A stretch of DNA of 64,000 bases. Origin: Acetobacteraceae bacterium. Its GTDB lineage: Bacteria; Pseudomonadota; Alphaproteobacteria; Acetobacterales; Acetobacteraceae. Both the position numbers and the translations under genes were made by a program. The stretch covers positions 368,501-432,500 of the forward strand of contig CP039459.1 in NCBI GenBank assembly GCA_004843165.1, in the 5' to 3' direction. Positions 27,099 to 36,389 of the stretch are shown piece by piece (position 1 is the stretch's first letter; every line of letters starts with the position of its first letter). The notes under the pieces were generated by a model. The model was not told the DNA's origin. It did no database searches and saw nothing but the letters and a program-made list of their open reading frames with translations.

Positions 27099-27739
27099 CT
27101 GACTTCGCAAGCCTCTTCAAATGGCAGGCGGGGCAAACGTGGCGCAGGCGATCCATTCGGTAAATTTTGTGGCTCGCCGTAACCTAACCCGGCAAGGAAA
27201 TTAACACGCCAGCCTTGTTTTCTTAAAAAAAGCTCTTCAACCATTGGGCCGTCAAAGCCTGAGATTGGCAAAACATCCAGCCCTAAAGCTCTTGCGGCAA
27301 AGATAAAATAGGCACCCTGCAAAGTAGAATTTCGAAAGGCTGTCTCTTCGCTCAAAGCGACATCAGCGGAAAACCATTCTCTTAATGCCGGTTCGCTCCC
27401 AATTTTAGGCAATTTGTTAAAAAATAAAGGATCATAACAAATAGCGGCAATTACCGGTGCAGAGCGAAGCGCTTCAATATTCCCCGGTGAAAGCGAAGCC
27501 AAAAGTGCCTCTTTGTCTTTTTCATTGGTTATAAAAAGAAAGCGTGCCGGCGCACTATTTCCAGATGTCGGCCCCCATTTTAGAAGATCATAGAGCGCTT
27601 CTAACATTTGAGGATCAACTTCTTTTTCTAAAAAATGTTTGGGCGTCCGGCACATTGTCAAAAGTGCCTGCCCCTCAAGGTTTTTCATTTCCTGATCAGT
27701 ATCTGAATGCTCAAGGGGCATTTTGTCTCTTTCTTTCAT
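27095..27739 (-). CDS. Nitroreductase family protein, RutE/HadB-like malonic semialdehyde reductase
   Basis: The 214-residue protein is an FMN-dependent nitroreductase-fold enzyme. The motifs RTPKHFLEKEVD, LLKWGPTSGNSAPARFLFI, and LGLDVLPISGFDG with RVNFLAGLGYGEP match the RutE/HadB branch, which reduces malonic semialdehyde to 3-hydroxypropionate with NADPH. No other rut genes are nearby, so a role in pyrimidine breakdown is not supported; it may handle other aldehydes or nitro compounds. It is the first gene of the run with tsaB and rimI. A start at the ATG at 27721 is also possible. Confidence 0.82.
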   Translation of the reverse strand: MKERDKMPLEHSDTDQEMKNLEGQALLTMCRTPKHFLEKEVDPQMLEALYDLLKWGPTSGNSAPARFLFITNEKDKEALLASLSPGNIEALRSAPVIAAICYDPLFFNKLPKIGSEPALREWFSADVALSEETAFRNSTLQGAYFIFAARALGLDVLPISGFDGPMVEELFLRKQGWRVNFLAGLGYGEPQNLPNGSPAPRLPRLPFEEACEVR

Positions 27740-27757
27740 AGGCTAAAATAAAAATAT

Positions 27758-28360
27758 TTATACGGCCTGACGCACTTCTTTCACTTCCGGAATAAAATGC
27801 TGAAGCAGTCTTTCAACACCATCCTTTAAAGTGGCTTGTGCTGAAGGACAGCCGGCGCAGGCCCCCTTAAGAACGAGATAAACAATCCCATCCTGATAAG
27901 AACGGAAAAGAATATCTCCACCATCCCGAGCAACAGCCGGACGGACACGATGCTCAATAATTTCTTTGATTTTTGTAACGATTTCTTGATCTTCTGGGCG
28001 AATCTCAGCCTCATCTGTTGAAATTTTTGCCAAAGCCTCTGTCTTAATGAGGGGCTTTTTTTGGGAAAGATAATGGCTAATCGTACTTAAAACAACAGGG
28101 GAAAATCCTTCCCATGAAGTCCCCGAACGCACCATGACGGAAATAAAATCTTTTCCTAAGAAAACATTTTCTGTTTCTGGGAAGTCAAATAAATCCGCAG
28201 CAAGATCTGAGACCTCACGTGCTTGCGCAAAGTTAGAAAGTTCAATCGGCTCTCCGGCACCGGTAACAGGAAATCCTAATGCAAATTTCCGTACCTGCGG
28301 ATTAGGGGTGTCCTGCACATCAATAAGGACAGGTATCATTGTTTCCTGCTGGTCGCTCAT
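27758..28360 (-). CDS. Nfu-type iron-sulfur cluster carrier
   Basis: Nfu proteins carry 4Fe-4S clusters to target enzymes. The 200-residue product has the Nfu N-terminal domain (residues 10-95, with DTPNPQVRKFALG and FISVMV) and the NifU C-terminal domain (about 120-195) with the cluster-binding CAGC in LVLKGACAGCPSAQATLKDGVE. This two-domain form is the standard alphaproteobacterial Nfu. It stands 18 bases upstream of the nitroreductase gene on the same strand and may be co-transcribed with it. Confidence 0.93.
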   Translation of the reverse strand: MSDQQETMIPVLIDVQDTPNPQVRKFALGFPVTGAGEPIELSNFAQAREVSDLAADLFDFPETENVFLGKDFISVMVRSGTSWEGFSPVVLSTISHYLSQKKPLIKTEALAKISTDEAEIRPEDQEIVTKIKEIIEHRVRPAVARDGGDILFRSYQDGIVYLVLKGACAGCPSAQATLKDGVERLLQHFIPEVKEVRQAV

Positions 28361-28448
28361 GTCTCATTCCTTTTAACTTTATAATTGCGCTAATCTTTAA
28401 GATATAAGAAGAGAGATACCGAAAACCTAGGAATCTCTCTGAAATTTT

Positions 28449-28619
28449 TTACTTTGGCAATGGCCAAAAAATTTCTATCCCCACAGAAATAGCTATGAGA
28501 ATAACCGCTGCAATGCCCCAAATCCGAAACATTTTAGCGGTATATTGCCCAATTCTTTTTTCCTCATCCTCAATGAAGGCATATTCCGGGGGTAAGTCGT
28601 CCTTTAAGCCGTCTTTCAA
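28449..28619 (-). CDS. Small single-span membrane protein coupled to thyX
   Basis: This 56-codon frame is easily missed since it starts with TTG. The ribosome site AAAGGGG lies in the last codons of thyX, and the start comes five bases after the thyX stop (28624), which suggests translational coupling. The product has a charged N-terminal half (LPPEYAFIEDEEKRIGQYTA) and one membrane helix (IWGIAAVILIAISVGIEIF) near the C-terminus, so the N-terminus is likely in the cytoplasm. It may correspond to small conserved AAB proteins, but I do not recognise it. Function unknown. Confidence 0.6.
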   Translation of the reverse strand: MKDGLKDDLPPEYAFIEDEEKRIGQYTAKMFRIWGIAAVILIAISVGIEIFWPLPK

Positions 28620-28623
28620 AATT

Positions 28624-29538
28624 TTACCCCTTTAAGTCCAAGGCCTCACACATTTCTGCCCATTCACGCTTGCTCATCTTTGTCTCTTCGACACTGACTT
28701 TTTCACCGGCAATCATGCGTTTAACAGCCTCAACCATAGAAGCAGAAAGCGTTCTTGCTCCAAGACGGTACTCCCTGAAAGCGTCAGCGGCAAAAGGTAC
28801 CCAGAGATCTAAAATTTCAAGGATTTTCAGGGCATAGACCTGAATTTCATGCTGCGCATGTGGATCAGCACGCAATGAAACAAAATGAAGCAAATTATGA
28901 AGGTCAATTTTCCAATAAAATTGCGTATATGTGCCAACTGTTAAATTAATGCGTGCCAATTCACGGGCAAGCCCCTCTTCCCCTTCTTTTCCCATCATTG
29001 CCTCATAATTACGATAGCATCTCTCGGCATCTGAACGGAGAAGCTCTAAAACCTGTTCCGCTTTTTCCGGACTGAGCATATCCCCTGTTCCCTGATGGTT
29101 TGTGTCGCTTTGCGCACCCATCCGATCAGGAGCAGGCAAATAAAATTCATTATCTAACACGGAATAACGTGCAGAATATTCATTCACACTGGCCATACGG
29201 TGACGTAGCCACTGACGGGCAACAAAAATAGGCATTTTAACGTGAAATTTAATTTCGCACATTTCAAAAGGGGTCGTGTGGCGGTGGCGCATCAAGTAAC
29301 GAATAAGCCCCTTATCCTGAAGGCTTTTTTTCGTACCACGCCCATAAGAGACACGTGCAGCCTGCACGATAGCGGAATCATCCCCCATATAATCGACAAC
29401 CCGCAAAAAACCATGATCGAGCATTTTAAAAGGCTCAAATAGAATTTTCTCAAGTCCCTCAGAAACCGCTCTGAACGTTTGTCTTTTTTCCTGCCTCAGC
29501 TCTGCGACTTCTTGCTGTTGTTCCGATGTCAGCCCCAT
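28624..29538 (-). CDS. thyX: Flavin-dependent thymidylate synthase
   Basis: ThyX methylates dUMP to dTMP with methylene-tetrahydrofolate and FAD. The 304-residue product holds the signature [14 protein letters not shown] (RHRxxSxxExSxR) and the upstream [14 protein letters not shown]. The frame runs 44 codons further upstream to 29670, but that part looks unlike the family and the ATG at 29538 has a GGGGATGG ribosome site, so the shorter form is given. The flanking small membrane protein is its likely co-transcribed partner. Confidence 0.95.
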   Translation of the reverse strand: MGLTSEQQQEVAELRQEKRQTFRAVSEGLEKILFEPFKMLDHGFLRVVDYMGDDSAIVQAARVSYGRGTKKSLQDKGLIRYLMRHRHTTPFEMCEIKFHVKMPIFVARQWLRHRMASVNEYSARYSVLDNEFYLPAPDRMGAQSDTNHQGTGDMLSPEKAEQVLELLRSDAERCYRNYEAMMGKEGEEGLARELARINLTVGTYTQFYWKIDLHNLLHFVSLRADPHAQHEIQVYALKILEILDLWVPFAADAFREYRLGARTLSASMVEAVKRMIAGEKVSVEETKMSKREWAEMCEALDLKG

Positions 29539-29719
29539 AACACGCCATCCCCTAAAGATAAAAATTACTCTTACGGAAATAGCGTTTTTTAAAAACCTTC
29601 GCAAACTATCCCGAAAAAATTTAGGTAAAAAATGATTTTTCCCCTTGAAAAGCACAGATAAAATGTCCATCTTGTTGATGCTGATTCGTCAGCTATGGCA
29701 ATAAACGGCTTATGAAATA

Positions 29720-29972
29720 GACGTTACGGACCCGGGGGCAGTGCCCGGCGTCTCCACCATTTCTTTATACCTTTGTTATCAAGGTGATTTTATGGGGACG
29801 AAACAGGATCGACGTGCGTAATAAAGATATTCTTTTTGCTCGGCATGGTACCACCGTTACCGGACTAAAACTCTATAAGTGCCAATGATAACCATGAGGT
29901 GCTCGCTGTCGCTGCCTAATACGCAGAGATAAGCGCGGTTTGGGAGGGCACCGGGCAACAGAAGCCTTCCCA
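29720..29972 (+). ncRNA. ssrA: Permuted two-piece tmRNA
   Basis: tmRNA rescues stalled ribosomes and tags the protein for breakdown. The gene is circularly permuted as in Alphaproteobacteria: the 3' acceptor piece (ending GTCTCCACCA at 29759) comes first, then a spacer loop (29760-29793), then the 5' acceptor strand (GGGGACGAAACAGG from 29794) and the coding piece. GGGGAC pairs with GTCTCC. The tag reading frame gives ANDNHEVLAVAA and a stop; it ends in the AA that ClpXP needs. A stem GGGAGGGC/GCCTTCCC with T run ends the gene. The 5' boundary of the acceptor piece is approximate. Confidence 0.93.
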
Positions 29973-29992
29973 CTTTTTCTCTAAAAATTCAT

Positions 29993-31186
29993 TTACTTTC
30001 GGGCGCTGATTGCCAGAACAGCGCTTAAAATATGATAAAAAGATGTTGCCGGCATCTCTGAACTTGCTTGCCTGCCCTCTTTCGTGAGGCGGTCAATCCA
30101 TCCGCCCTTCAAAGAAGAAGGGATGAAATGGGTAAAAAACATCTCGCTTTGTGCAATAAGTTCTTGTTGCACCTTTTCCGGCGCTAAATGCACATGCGGT
30201 GATGCCAAGAGACGAAGATATTCGGTTTGCGGCCAAAGACGCATTGCAGGATCTGCTACTCTGCCATTTTCTAAAACGGCATTAACCAAAAAACTTTCCT
30301 TCTGTGAGCTGCGTCCATATTTTTCTGCAAAAGCGCTAAAACCCTCTGCAATTTCAATCAAATGAATCTCTTCTGAATGTTCTAAATCCAAAAGCCGCCG
30401 CGCCTCTCCCAAGAGCCATCGCCATTCGATTAAATGCCCCGGCTCAATCGGATTTTTACCGATCTTTTTCCAGCTCCGCCAAGTCTCATTAAATTTTTCT
30501 GGTAAAATGCCTTCCGGCGTCAAAAGATGCACCCGCAAAAGCTTCAAAATAACCTTTGCTCTCTCTTTCCAAATTTTATCACCGAAAACTTCGAAAAGGC
30601 TTAAACAAGATTCCAGTAAATGCATCCAAGGATTTTGCGCATGTTCTCCCCTGAAAGGAAGTACTTCACGCCATGCTTGGAATTCTTGGAAATGTCCTTT
30701 TTCATCTTCTACGCCAAAAAGCGTAAAAATTTCCTGCCCCATCACAAGAGATTTCTGCTTTAAGGCACTAAATTCCGCCTTATCTTGCTGTTCTAAAAGC
30801 TTTCCTAAAGACGCATAGGCGAATAAAACAAAAGCATGGCCATAAAGATCCCGTTTACGATCTGAAATTTCCGCCTTTTGATCCAGTGAAAAAATCCATC
30901 CTTTACCGCCATCTCGTTGGTGATAAAGTTTCTCAAGGCGCGCCATGACAGAAAGGGCTAAATTTCCCCATGCTTTCTGCCCCTCTTTAAAACGTGCCAA
31001 GGTTGCAAAAGAAGCGACCTGTCGTGCCTGACTCATCAAGCGCAAAGCCGGCGGATCACATGCCTCCCCTGAAAAGGTTAAGCGCTCATGAAATAGCCCT
31101 AGAGAGCTGTTAAACCCGGCAGACGCCCATAAAGGCGCTGCCTCTAAACATATCCAATGAAGCCATTTATCTTGCAGATGATCCAT
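29993..31186 (-). CDS. AGE family sugar epimerase/isomerase
   Basis: The 397-residue protein has the (alpha/alpha)6-barrel pattern of the N-acylglucosamine 2-epimerase/mannose isomerase superfamily. Conserved parts are RLMSQARQVASFA (near residue 48), DLYGHAFVLFAYA (near 113), NPWMHLLESCLSLFEVFGD, PGHLIEWRWLL and LWPQTEYLRLL, which carry the catalytic histidines and arginines. Members isomerise mannose/fructose, mannose-6-phosphate or related sugars. The gene lies 21 bases after hldE on the same strand, so a role in supplying sugar phosphates for envelope polysaccharides is plausible but not shown. Confidence 0.83.
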   Translation of the reverse strand: MDHLQDKWLHWICLEAAPLWASAGFNSSLGLFHERLTFSGEACDPPALRLMSQARQVASFATLARFKEGQKAWGNLALSVMARLEKLYHQRDGGKGWIFSLDQKAEISDRKRDLYGHAFVLFAYASLGKLLEQQDKAEFSALKQKSLVMGQEIFTLFGVEDEKGHFQEFQAWREVLPFRGEHAQNPWMHLLESCLSLFEVFGDKIWKERAKVILKLLRVHLLTPEGILPEKFNETWRSWKKIGKNPIEPGHLIEWRWLLGEARRLLDLEHSEEIHLIEIAEGFSAFAEKYGRSSQKESFLVNAVLENGRVADPAMRLWPQTEYLRLLASPHVHLAPEKVQQELIAQSEMFFTHFIPSSLKGGWIDRLTKEGRQASSEMPATSFYHILSAVLAISARK

Positions 31187-31207
31187 CGTAATTTCCTTAT
31201 AATGCCT

Positions 31208-32725
31208 CTAGGGTACTTTGTGTTTTTCTAATAAATTCTCATAAAATAAAGTTGTCGAATATCCTTCCTCTATCGGAAAAATAAAAACTTCTGCTGCATG
31301 ACCTCCGACAACCTCTTCGGGACGGTAATCGCCCCCTTTAACAATAACATCCGGCTGAATTTCCTTAAGAAGCTTTGCTGGCGTCTCCTCCTCAAATAAA
31401 ATAACCATATCAACCCACTTCAAAGCGGCAAGAGTTGCCGCACGGATCGCTTCTGACTGGAGAGGACGTTTATCTCCCTTTAATTTTTTGACAGAACAAT
31501 CGGTGTTTAAGCCAACAATTAAATAATCGCCAAGCGCCGCAGCCTTTTGCAAAAGATTTAAATGGCCCAAATGAAGAATATCAAAGCATCCATTGGTAAA
31601 AATCAAGCGCTTCTTTTTTTCATGCAACGTTTTTTCACGCAAAGAATGACAAAAAAGCCTCGCCTCCACTGCATCTTTAAAAATCGGCGCAAAAGGCACA
31701 GACACTTCTTTTTCCTTACTTAAAGATTGTCTTTTTTCACGCAGAGAATCAAGGGTAATTTGCACGGTTCCATGACGTGTAACAGCCAATGAAGCTGCTG
31801 TTATTGCCATTTGAATGGCATCCGTCATGCGAAACTCCCTCGCCAACATCACCGCAAGTGTTGCTAAAACGGTATCTCCTGCGCCTGAAACATCCGCCAC
31901 CTCCACACGGTGTGCTGAAAAATGAGAAACTTTTCCATTTCGTTGCCTAAAAGACATACCGTCTGCAGAACGTGTAAGTAAAATTTCCGCACCAGATTGT
32001 TGCGCTGCTTCTTCTAAAGCTGTCTCAATTTCAGACTCTGTCTCCAAAGGCAAATGCGTTGCTTTTAAAAGCTCTGCCTTATTGGGCGTTAATAAAGAAG
32101 CACCTTTGTAAAAAGAAAGATCTGCCTGTTTCGGATCAACCAGTATCTTTTTACCGCTGTTCTCGGCCCAAACGACAATTTCTTGGAAAACGCCACCTTC
32201 CAAAAGCCCTTTTTTGTAATCGGAAAAAACAATGATATCCGCCCAGACAAGCGCTTCTTTAACAGCTTGAATGATTTTCTTGCACATAAAATCTGGGAAA
32301 GCGCCAGTCTCTTCCCTGTCTAAACGGGCAATTTGCTGATTACCGCTGACCAGACGGGTTTTCACCGTTGTCGGACGCCCCTCATATGTCAGAAGCGCAG
32401 AGATATCGACCTGCCCCGCTCCCTCTGTCAAAGCGGCCTCAGGTAATTTATTTTCAGGAAAAGACAGCGCCTTTAAAAGATTTTTAAGTTTTTGCCCTTC
32501 AGAATCTTTTCCCGTAATCCCAATGAGCCTCACGCAAGCGCCCAGAGCGGCAACATTGGCAGCAACATTGGCAGCACCTCCCGGAACAGCAAAAAGATTT
32601 TTTTCCAAGACAACCGGAACAGGCGCCTCAGGAGAGATGCGATCAACGTGACCTAAGACATATTGATCCAACATCACATCGCCAATGATGAGGATATGCC
32701 CGTATTTCTTACCTAAAAAGCCCAT
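31208..32725 (-). CDS. hldE: Bifunctional heptose-7-phosphate kinase / heptose-1-phosphate adenylyltransferase
   Basis: HldE catalyses two steps to ADP-heptose for the LPS inner core. The 505-residue product has an N-terminal ribokinase-family domain (GGAANVAANVAALGA near residue 49, catalytic DVSGAGDT at 278-285) and a C-terminal nucleotidyltransferase domain with TNGCFDILHLGH (HxGH at 385-388). Both active sites are complete. It is the first gene of a two-gene run with the AGE enzyme and is divergent from sspB. Confidence 0.96.
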   Translation of the reverse strand: MGFLGKKYGHILIIGDVMLDQYVLGHVDRISPEAPVPVVLEKNLFAVPGGAANVAANVAALGACVRLIGITGKDSEGQKLKNLLKALSFPENKLPEAALTEGAGQVDISALLTYEGRPTTVKTRLVSGNQQIARLDREETGAFPDFMCKKIIQAVKEALVWADIIVFSDYKKGLLEGGVFQEIVVWAENSGKKILVDPKQADLSFYKGASLLTPNKAELLKATHLPLETESEIETALEEAAQQSGAEILLTRSADGMSFRQRNGKVSHFSAHRVEVADVSGAGDTVLATLAVMLAREFRMTDAIQMAITAASLAVTRHGTVQITLDSLREKRQSLSKEKEVSVPFAPIFKDAVEARLFCHSLREKTLHEKKKRLIFTNGCFDILHLGHLNLLQKAAALGDYLIVGLNTDCSVKKLKGDKRPLQSEAIRAATLAALKWVDMVILFEEETPAKLLKEIQPDVIVKGGDYRPEEVVGGHAAEVFIFPIEEGYSTTLFYENLLEKHKVP

Positions 32726-32847
32726 AAATCCTTAGCCTTTAACGGAAGATTCCAACCAATCTCCCTTTTCCTAGAAAATAACTTTTATCTTTCCCTTTTA
32801 CCCTTAAAGGGAATAAAGATATAATCAAAAGCAATTCTAAGTTATTT

Positions 32848-32876
32848 AGGCAAATCTTCTGCCTGATTTTTTTAAT
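32848..32876 (+). terminator. Terminator-like hairpin in the sspB leader
   Basis: AGGCA pairs with TGCCT around a seven-base loop, with a T7 run two bases later. It lies about 35 bases upstream of sspB with no gene ending nearby on the plus strand, so it may be an attenuator or chance. The string CTTCTGCCTGAT in it also occurs in the ppa leader. Confidence 0.3.
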
Positions 32877-32908
32877 TTTCTAAAATCGTGAAAAGCATCT
32901 TATTTATT

Positions 32909-33481
32909 ATGAGCGGAAATGATCACAATGGTGGCGATGACGGCATCCCCGTTGACTTTGGACAATTGTTAAATCAGAGTCTTCTTCCTTACCCGAAATG
33001 GCTAGAAGAAGCCCAGCGGGAAGTCATGGTTAAAGCCTTGGAATATGTTGCCGAGGAAGGCTTGCCGGGGGAACATCATTTTTTCATTTCATACCGTACG
33101 GATTATCCGGGGGCTATTTTGCCGGATTGGCTCCGTGCCCGTTATCCTGAAAACATTACCATTGTCCTGCAGCGCCAGTTTGGTGAGCTAAAAATCTCCC
33201 GTGAAGCTGGAAAAGAGCATTTTTCTGTTCTGCTTTCTTTCAATGGACAACCAACACGTCTCACAGTGCCTTTCAAGGCCATTGCCGTTTTTTCTGACCC
33301 AGCCGTACCGTTAGAGTTGCAATTCTCTGTGCCTATCGGTTCTCCTTTCCCGGAAGAGGATACGGACGAAGAACAACAGGACTCTCCATCCGCTCCAACA
33401 GAAACAGCAGAGATTGTGCAGCTCGACCGTTTCCGTAAAAATAAAAATCCTCCCCCTCCTCCAGGCGGAGCCAGCGCCTGA
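32909..33481 (+). CDS. sspB: SspB-type ClpXP adaptor
   Basis: SspB binds ssrA-tagged proteins and hands them to ClpXP. The 190-residue product has the alphaproteobacterial SspB core: LLPYPKWLEEAQREVMVKALEYVAEEGLPGEHHFFISYRT, then LPDWLRARYPENITIVLQ and LTVPFKAI in short segments along residues 25-130, and an acidic then proline-rich tail that in other SspBs docks on ClpX. The ATG at 32909 is given; a GTG at 32888 would add seven residues. ssrA lies 3 kb away. The AbrB-family gene starts 16 bases on. Confidence 0.9.
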   Translation: MSGNDHNGGDDGIPVDFGQLLNQSLLPYPKWLEEAQREVMVKALEYVAEEGLPGEHHFFISYRTDYPGAILPDWLRARYPENITIVLQRQFGELKISREAGKEHFSVLLSFNGQPTRLTVPFKAIAVFSDPAVPLELQFSVPIGSPFPEEDTDEEQQDSPSAPTETAEIVQLDRFRKNKNPPPPPGGASA

Positions 33482-33496
33482 TTCCTCTCTTTTCAG

Positions 33497-34612
33497 GTGT
33501 CTGTTTTGCAACCTTCTCCGAGTAGCCCGACTTTACAGGAAAAACCCCACTCCCTTTTTGGGAGTTGGGTCGCACTTGTCATTATCTCCCTTCTTCTGAC
33601 GCTTGCTTTTTTTACTGTTCATCTTGGCGCTGGCCTCATGCTCGGCCCTATGATTGCTGCTGTTATCTGTGCGGTGAGTGGCCGAAACCTCAAAATCAAA
33701 CGGCCTTTCTTTAATTTTGCTCAGGCTATTCTCGGCGCTTTGGTCGTTGGCACACTCTCCCCTCATGCGATGGCAAACATCCTCCAACATTGGTGGATTG
33801 TCATTTTCTTTACCTTTTCGGTAATTATTGTCAGTCTTTTGATGGGGGCTACCCTCACATGGAAAGGTGTTGTCCCCGGCACTACGGCCTTATGGGGGTC
33901 TTCCCCCGGCGGTGCTTCAACAATGGTGGCAATCTGTGGTGATTTTGGGGCTGACCCTAAAGTTGCCGCCTTCATGCTTTATTTCAGGGTTGCTTTGGTC
34001 GCCTTTGCAACCTCTTTGGTGACCTATTTCACACTTCCGAATGTTTCGCTTTCGCTTTCTGGTCTTTTTAAGCTCTCGCAGCAGCTACATTATGATCTTT
34101 GGGCTAGCCTCATCCTCATCGCCATCGGGACTGCTTTAGCCTTTTTTGCAAGAGTTCCTGCTGTTTCTCTCCTGAGCGTTCTCTGTATCGGAACCTTTTT
34201 AAAAACAATGGGTCTTTTTGACATTAACGCTCCCTACTGGTTGCGTGTGCCTGCTTATGCCATCATTGGCTGGTCTATTGGCATGCGCTTTACCAAACCT
34301 GTCCTAAAGCATGTCATCAAAATTCTGCCTGCTGTTGCACTCTCCTCCACGATTGTTGTCGGTGCCTGTGCACTTCTATCCTTCCCCTTAGCAAAATGGG
34401 CACATATTGATCTGCTTTCTGCTTATTTGGCGACCTCACCGGGAGGATTGGACACGATTATTATTATCAGTGCAGGGACACCTGTGAATTTACCGATTAT
34501 TCTTGCCCTGCAAACCGCCCGTATGATTGCGGTGCTTGTGGTTGGCCCTGCGTTAGCTAAACCATTAGGCAAATGGCTGGAAACACATCGTCCGCCATTG
34601 AAATGCAGCTAA
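33497..34612 (+). CDS. AbrB-family membrane protein (ammonia monooxygenase-like, DUF-type transporter)
   Basis: Despite the database name, this family is a set of integral membrane proteins unrelated to the AbrB regulator. The 371-residue product has about ten helices in two similar halves; each half bears a conserved glycine-rich loop (WGSSPGGASTMVAICGDFG near residue 135 and TSPGGLDTIIIISAG near residue 313). The SPGG motif in both halves is typical. The start is a GTG just after sspB. Function is not established; small-molecule export is a reasonable guess. A bidirectional terminator follows. Confidence 0.85.
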   Translation: MSVLQPSPSSPTLQEKPHSLFGSWVALVIISLLLTLAFFTVHLGAGLMLGPMIAAVICAVSGRNLKIKRPFFNFAQAILGALVVGTLSPHAMANILQHWWIVIFFTFSVIIVSLLMGATLTWKGVVPGTTALWGSSPGGASTMVAICGDFGADPKVAAFMLYFRVALVAFATSLVTYFTLPNVSLSLSGLFKLSQQLHYDLWASLILIAIGTALAFFARVPAVSLLSVLCIGTFLKTMGLFDINAPYWLRVPAYAIIGWSIGMRFTKPVLKHVIKILPAVALSSTIVVGACALLSFPLAKWAHIDLLSAYLATSPGGLDTIIIISAGTPVNLPIILALQTARMIAVLVVGPALAKPLGKWLETHRPPLKCS

Positions 34613-34623
34613 ATTGATCCCAA

Positions 34624-34660
34624 TAAAAAAAGGAAAGCTCTTTTAAAAGCTTTCCTTTTT
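34624..34660. terminator. Bidirectional terminator between convergent genes
   Basis: GGAAAGCT pairs with AGCTTTCC around a short loop, with an A run before and a T run after, so it works for both the AbrB-family gene and the small gene on the other strand. Confidence 0.88.
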
Positions 34661-34678
34661 CTTTAACGCTTCTTTAAA

Positions 34679-34906
34679 TTACCAGTTTTTTGAAAGCATC
34701 CAGAACTCTTCTGCCGTTAAGGTCACCTCACCGATCCCTTTTTCTCTATCGGTTTCCGCAGCAGCCTTAGCAAGTGCGCCAATACGCTCAACATACAAAG
34801 CCTTACGCTGTTGCGCCTCTGTTGGATCTTTTTCCGCATTCAGTGTTTGTAAAGAGAGTTCAGCCGCTTTTGCAACACGAGCAGCATCTAATAGCCCATA
34901 AGCCAT
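34679..34906 (-). CDS. Small soluble hypothetical protein
   Basis: The 75-residue product starts at MAYGLLDAARVAKAAEL, with a GAAAGGA ribosome site; an upstream ATG at 34948 adds 14 unlikely residues. It is rich in alanine and lysine/glutamate and would be mostly helical. No domain is recognised. Its own ribosome site, terminator and codon use support a real gene. Confidence 0.65.
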   Translation of the reverse strand: MAYGLLDAARVAKAAELSLQTLNAEKDPTEAQQRKALYVERIGALAKAAAETDREKGIGEVTLTAEEFWMLSKNW

Positions 34907-35072
34907 AACGATATTCCTTTCATAAATTAAGTGCTTTAAGTATAACAAAAATCTTTTAAAAAACCTCTAAAATTTATTGAGAATAAAAAATTCCAAGCTT
35001 CCCAATAAATATCCTGCTAAGATAGACTGCAATTCCCTATCTTGGCTTTCTTTTGTGTCCTATGAATTTTCA

Positions 35073-36389
35073 ATGATGATCTTTTCTAAGAATTTGAAAA
35101 ATTTCTCTTTTCTTTTTCTCTCAGGAATCATTCCAGTGATTCTTTCCGCCTGCTCAGGAGATCCCTCCTCTCCAACGTTAGAAGGCGATGAATATCTCAA
35201 TCTTCCAGCGGCACAACAAGAGGCGCATTACCGCTCCAGATCCTCGCATAACCACTATGCGCCACCGGGGCCGAAAGATGATCCGTGGGGGCCTTATATT
35301 GCAGAAGCCTCTGAACGTTTCGATGTGCCGCAAGAATGGATCAAAGGCGTTATTTTACAAGAATCCGGCGGACATCTTTACGATAAAAACGGTAAATTAA
35401 TTACCTCCGGCCCTGGCGCTATGGGACTAATGCAGTTAATGGCTCCCTCCTACGATATGCTCCGGCGGCAATATAATCTTGGCCCTGATCCATATGATCC
35501 CCATGACAATATTATGGCCGGCACAGCCTATATCCGGCAAATGTATGATATTTACGGCTCACCGGGATTTTTGGCGGCCTATAATAACGGGCCGGGAAAT
35601 CTGGATCGCTACCTCAAACGTAATGCCCGTCTCCCAAAAGAAACCCGTAACTATGTGGCCTCTGTCGGCCCCTTGATTGCTGGAACATGGCCACGTTTCC
35701 GTTCTCGTGCTGACCTCATGGTCTCTCGCTATTCCAACGATATTGCGACCAGAAGATTAGCGACTAAACTACTCAATAAAATGCCGCCAAATGCAAAAGT
35801 CATTGATACGATTGCCTATACAACCTACACGACAGATAGTGCCGTTGATGCCAAAACAACCTCAAAAATTCCGAATAATGTTCCGCCGCTTACCACAGGA
35901 CAGAGAGAATTAGAGCCGCCATTACCGGCACCAGAGCCAGCCCTTCCCGAAAGTGCCTTGGTACCGCCTCGCCAACCGCCGGAACGTCCTTTGCCTGAAA
36001 GCGCACTCGTGCCGCCCCGCCATGTTGCGGCACAACATACGACAACACCGCATAGCACAACGAAATCCTCTGTGACCTCTTCTAAAACGAATTCAGCTTT
36101 GGATCGTGAAATTGATAAAATGCGTAACAGCACCAATGCTAAAACCAGCTGGAGTGTCCAACTTGGCGCTTATCCGTCCATTGTTTCTGCGACAGTCGCT
36201 GTTAAAAAATTAAAAATTCAGGCCGGATGGTCTCTTTCAGACGGCACAATCAGTATCACCCCTGTCCATACGGCAGGCAAAGCGCTCTATCGGGGACGGG
36301 TGACGGGTCTAAACCGAGGACGGGCAGAACTTGCCTGCCGTCGTGTTAAACCTCACCCTTGTTTTGTGGTTGCACCGGAAAAGAAATGA
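35073..36389 (+). CDS. Lytic transglycosylase lipoprotein with C-terminal SPOR-like domain
   Basis: The enzyme cleaves the glycan strands of peptidoglycan. The 438-residue form has a lipobox (ILSAC, cysteine 27), an SLT domain with catalytic glutamate in GVILQESGG, the motif GAMGLMQLM and YNNGPGN, a proline-rich linker holding two near-copies of LPESALVPPR, and a C-terminal domain (WSVQLGAYPS to the end) resembling SPOR, which binds denuded glycan at the septum. An upstream in-frame ATG at 34977 would hide the signal peptide, so 35073 or 35076 is preferred. The DUF1643 gene starts within its stop codon. Confidence 0.88.
   Translation: MMIFSKNLKNFSFLFLSGIIPVILSACSGDPSSPTLEGDEYLNLPAAQQEAHYRSRSSHNHYAPPGPKDDPWGPYIAEASERFDVPQEWIKGVILQESGGHLYDKNGKLITSGPGAMGLMQLMAPSYDMLRRQYNLGPDPYDPHDNIMAGTAYIRQMYDIYGSPGFLAAYNNGPGNLDRYLKRNARLPKETRNYVASVGPLIAGTWPRFRSRADLMVSRYSNDIATRRLATKLLNKMPPNAKVIDTIAYTTYTTDSAVDAKTTSKIPNNVPPLTTGQRELEPPLPAPEPALPESALVPPRQPPERPLPESALVPPRHVAAQHTTTPHSTTKSSVTSSKTNSALDREIDKMRNSTNAKTSWSVQLGAYPSIVSATVAVKKLKIQAGWSLSDGTISITPVHTAGKALYRGRVTGLNRGRAELACRRVKPHPCFVVAPEKK

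Noticed and set aside
28410..28440. Stem AGAGAGAT/ATCTCTCT followed by T6 on the plus strand
   Set aside because: No plus-strand gene ends there and the orientation does not suit the minus-strand genes on both sides, so it is not called a terminator.
29539..29670. 44-residue N-terminal extension of ThyX
   Set aside because: It does not resemble the family and the internal ATG at 29538 has a good ribosome site.
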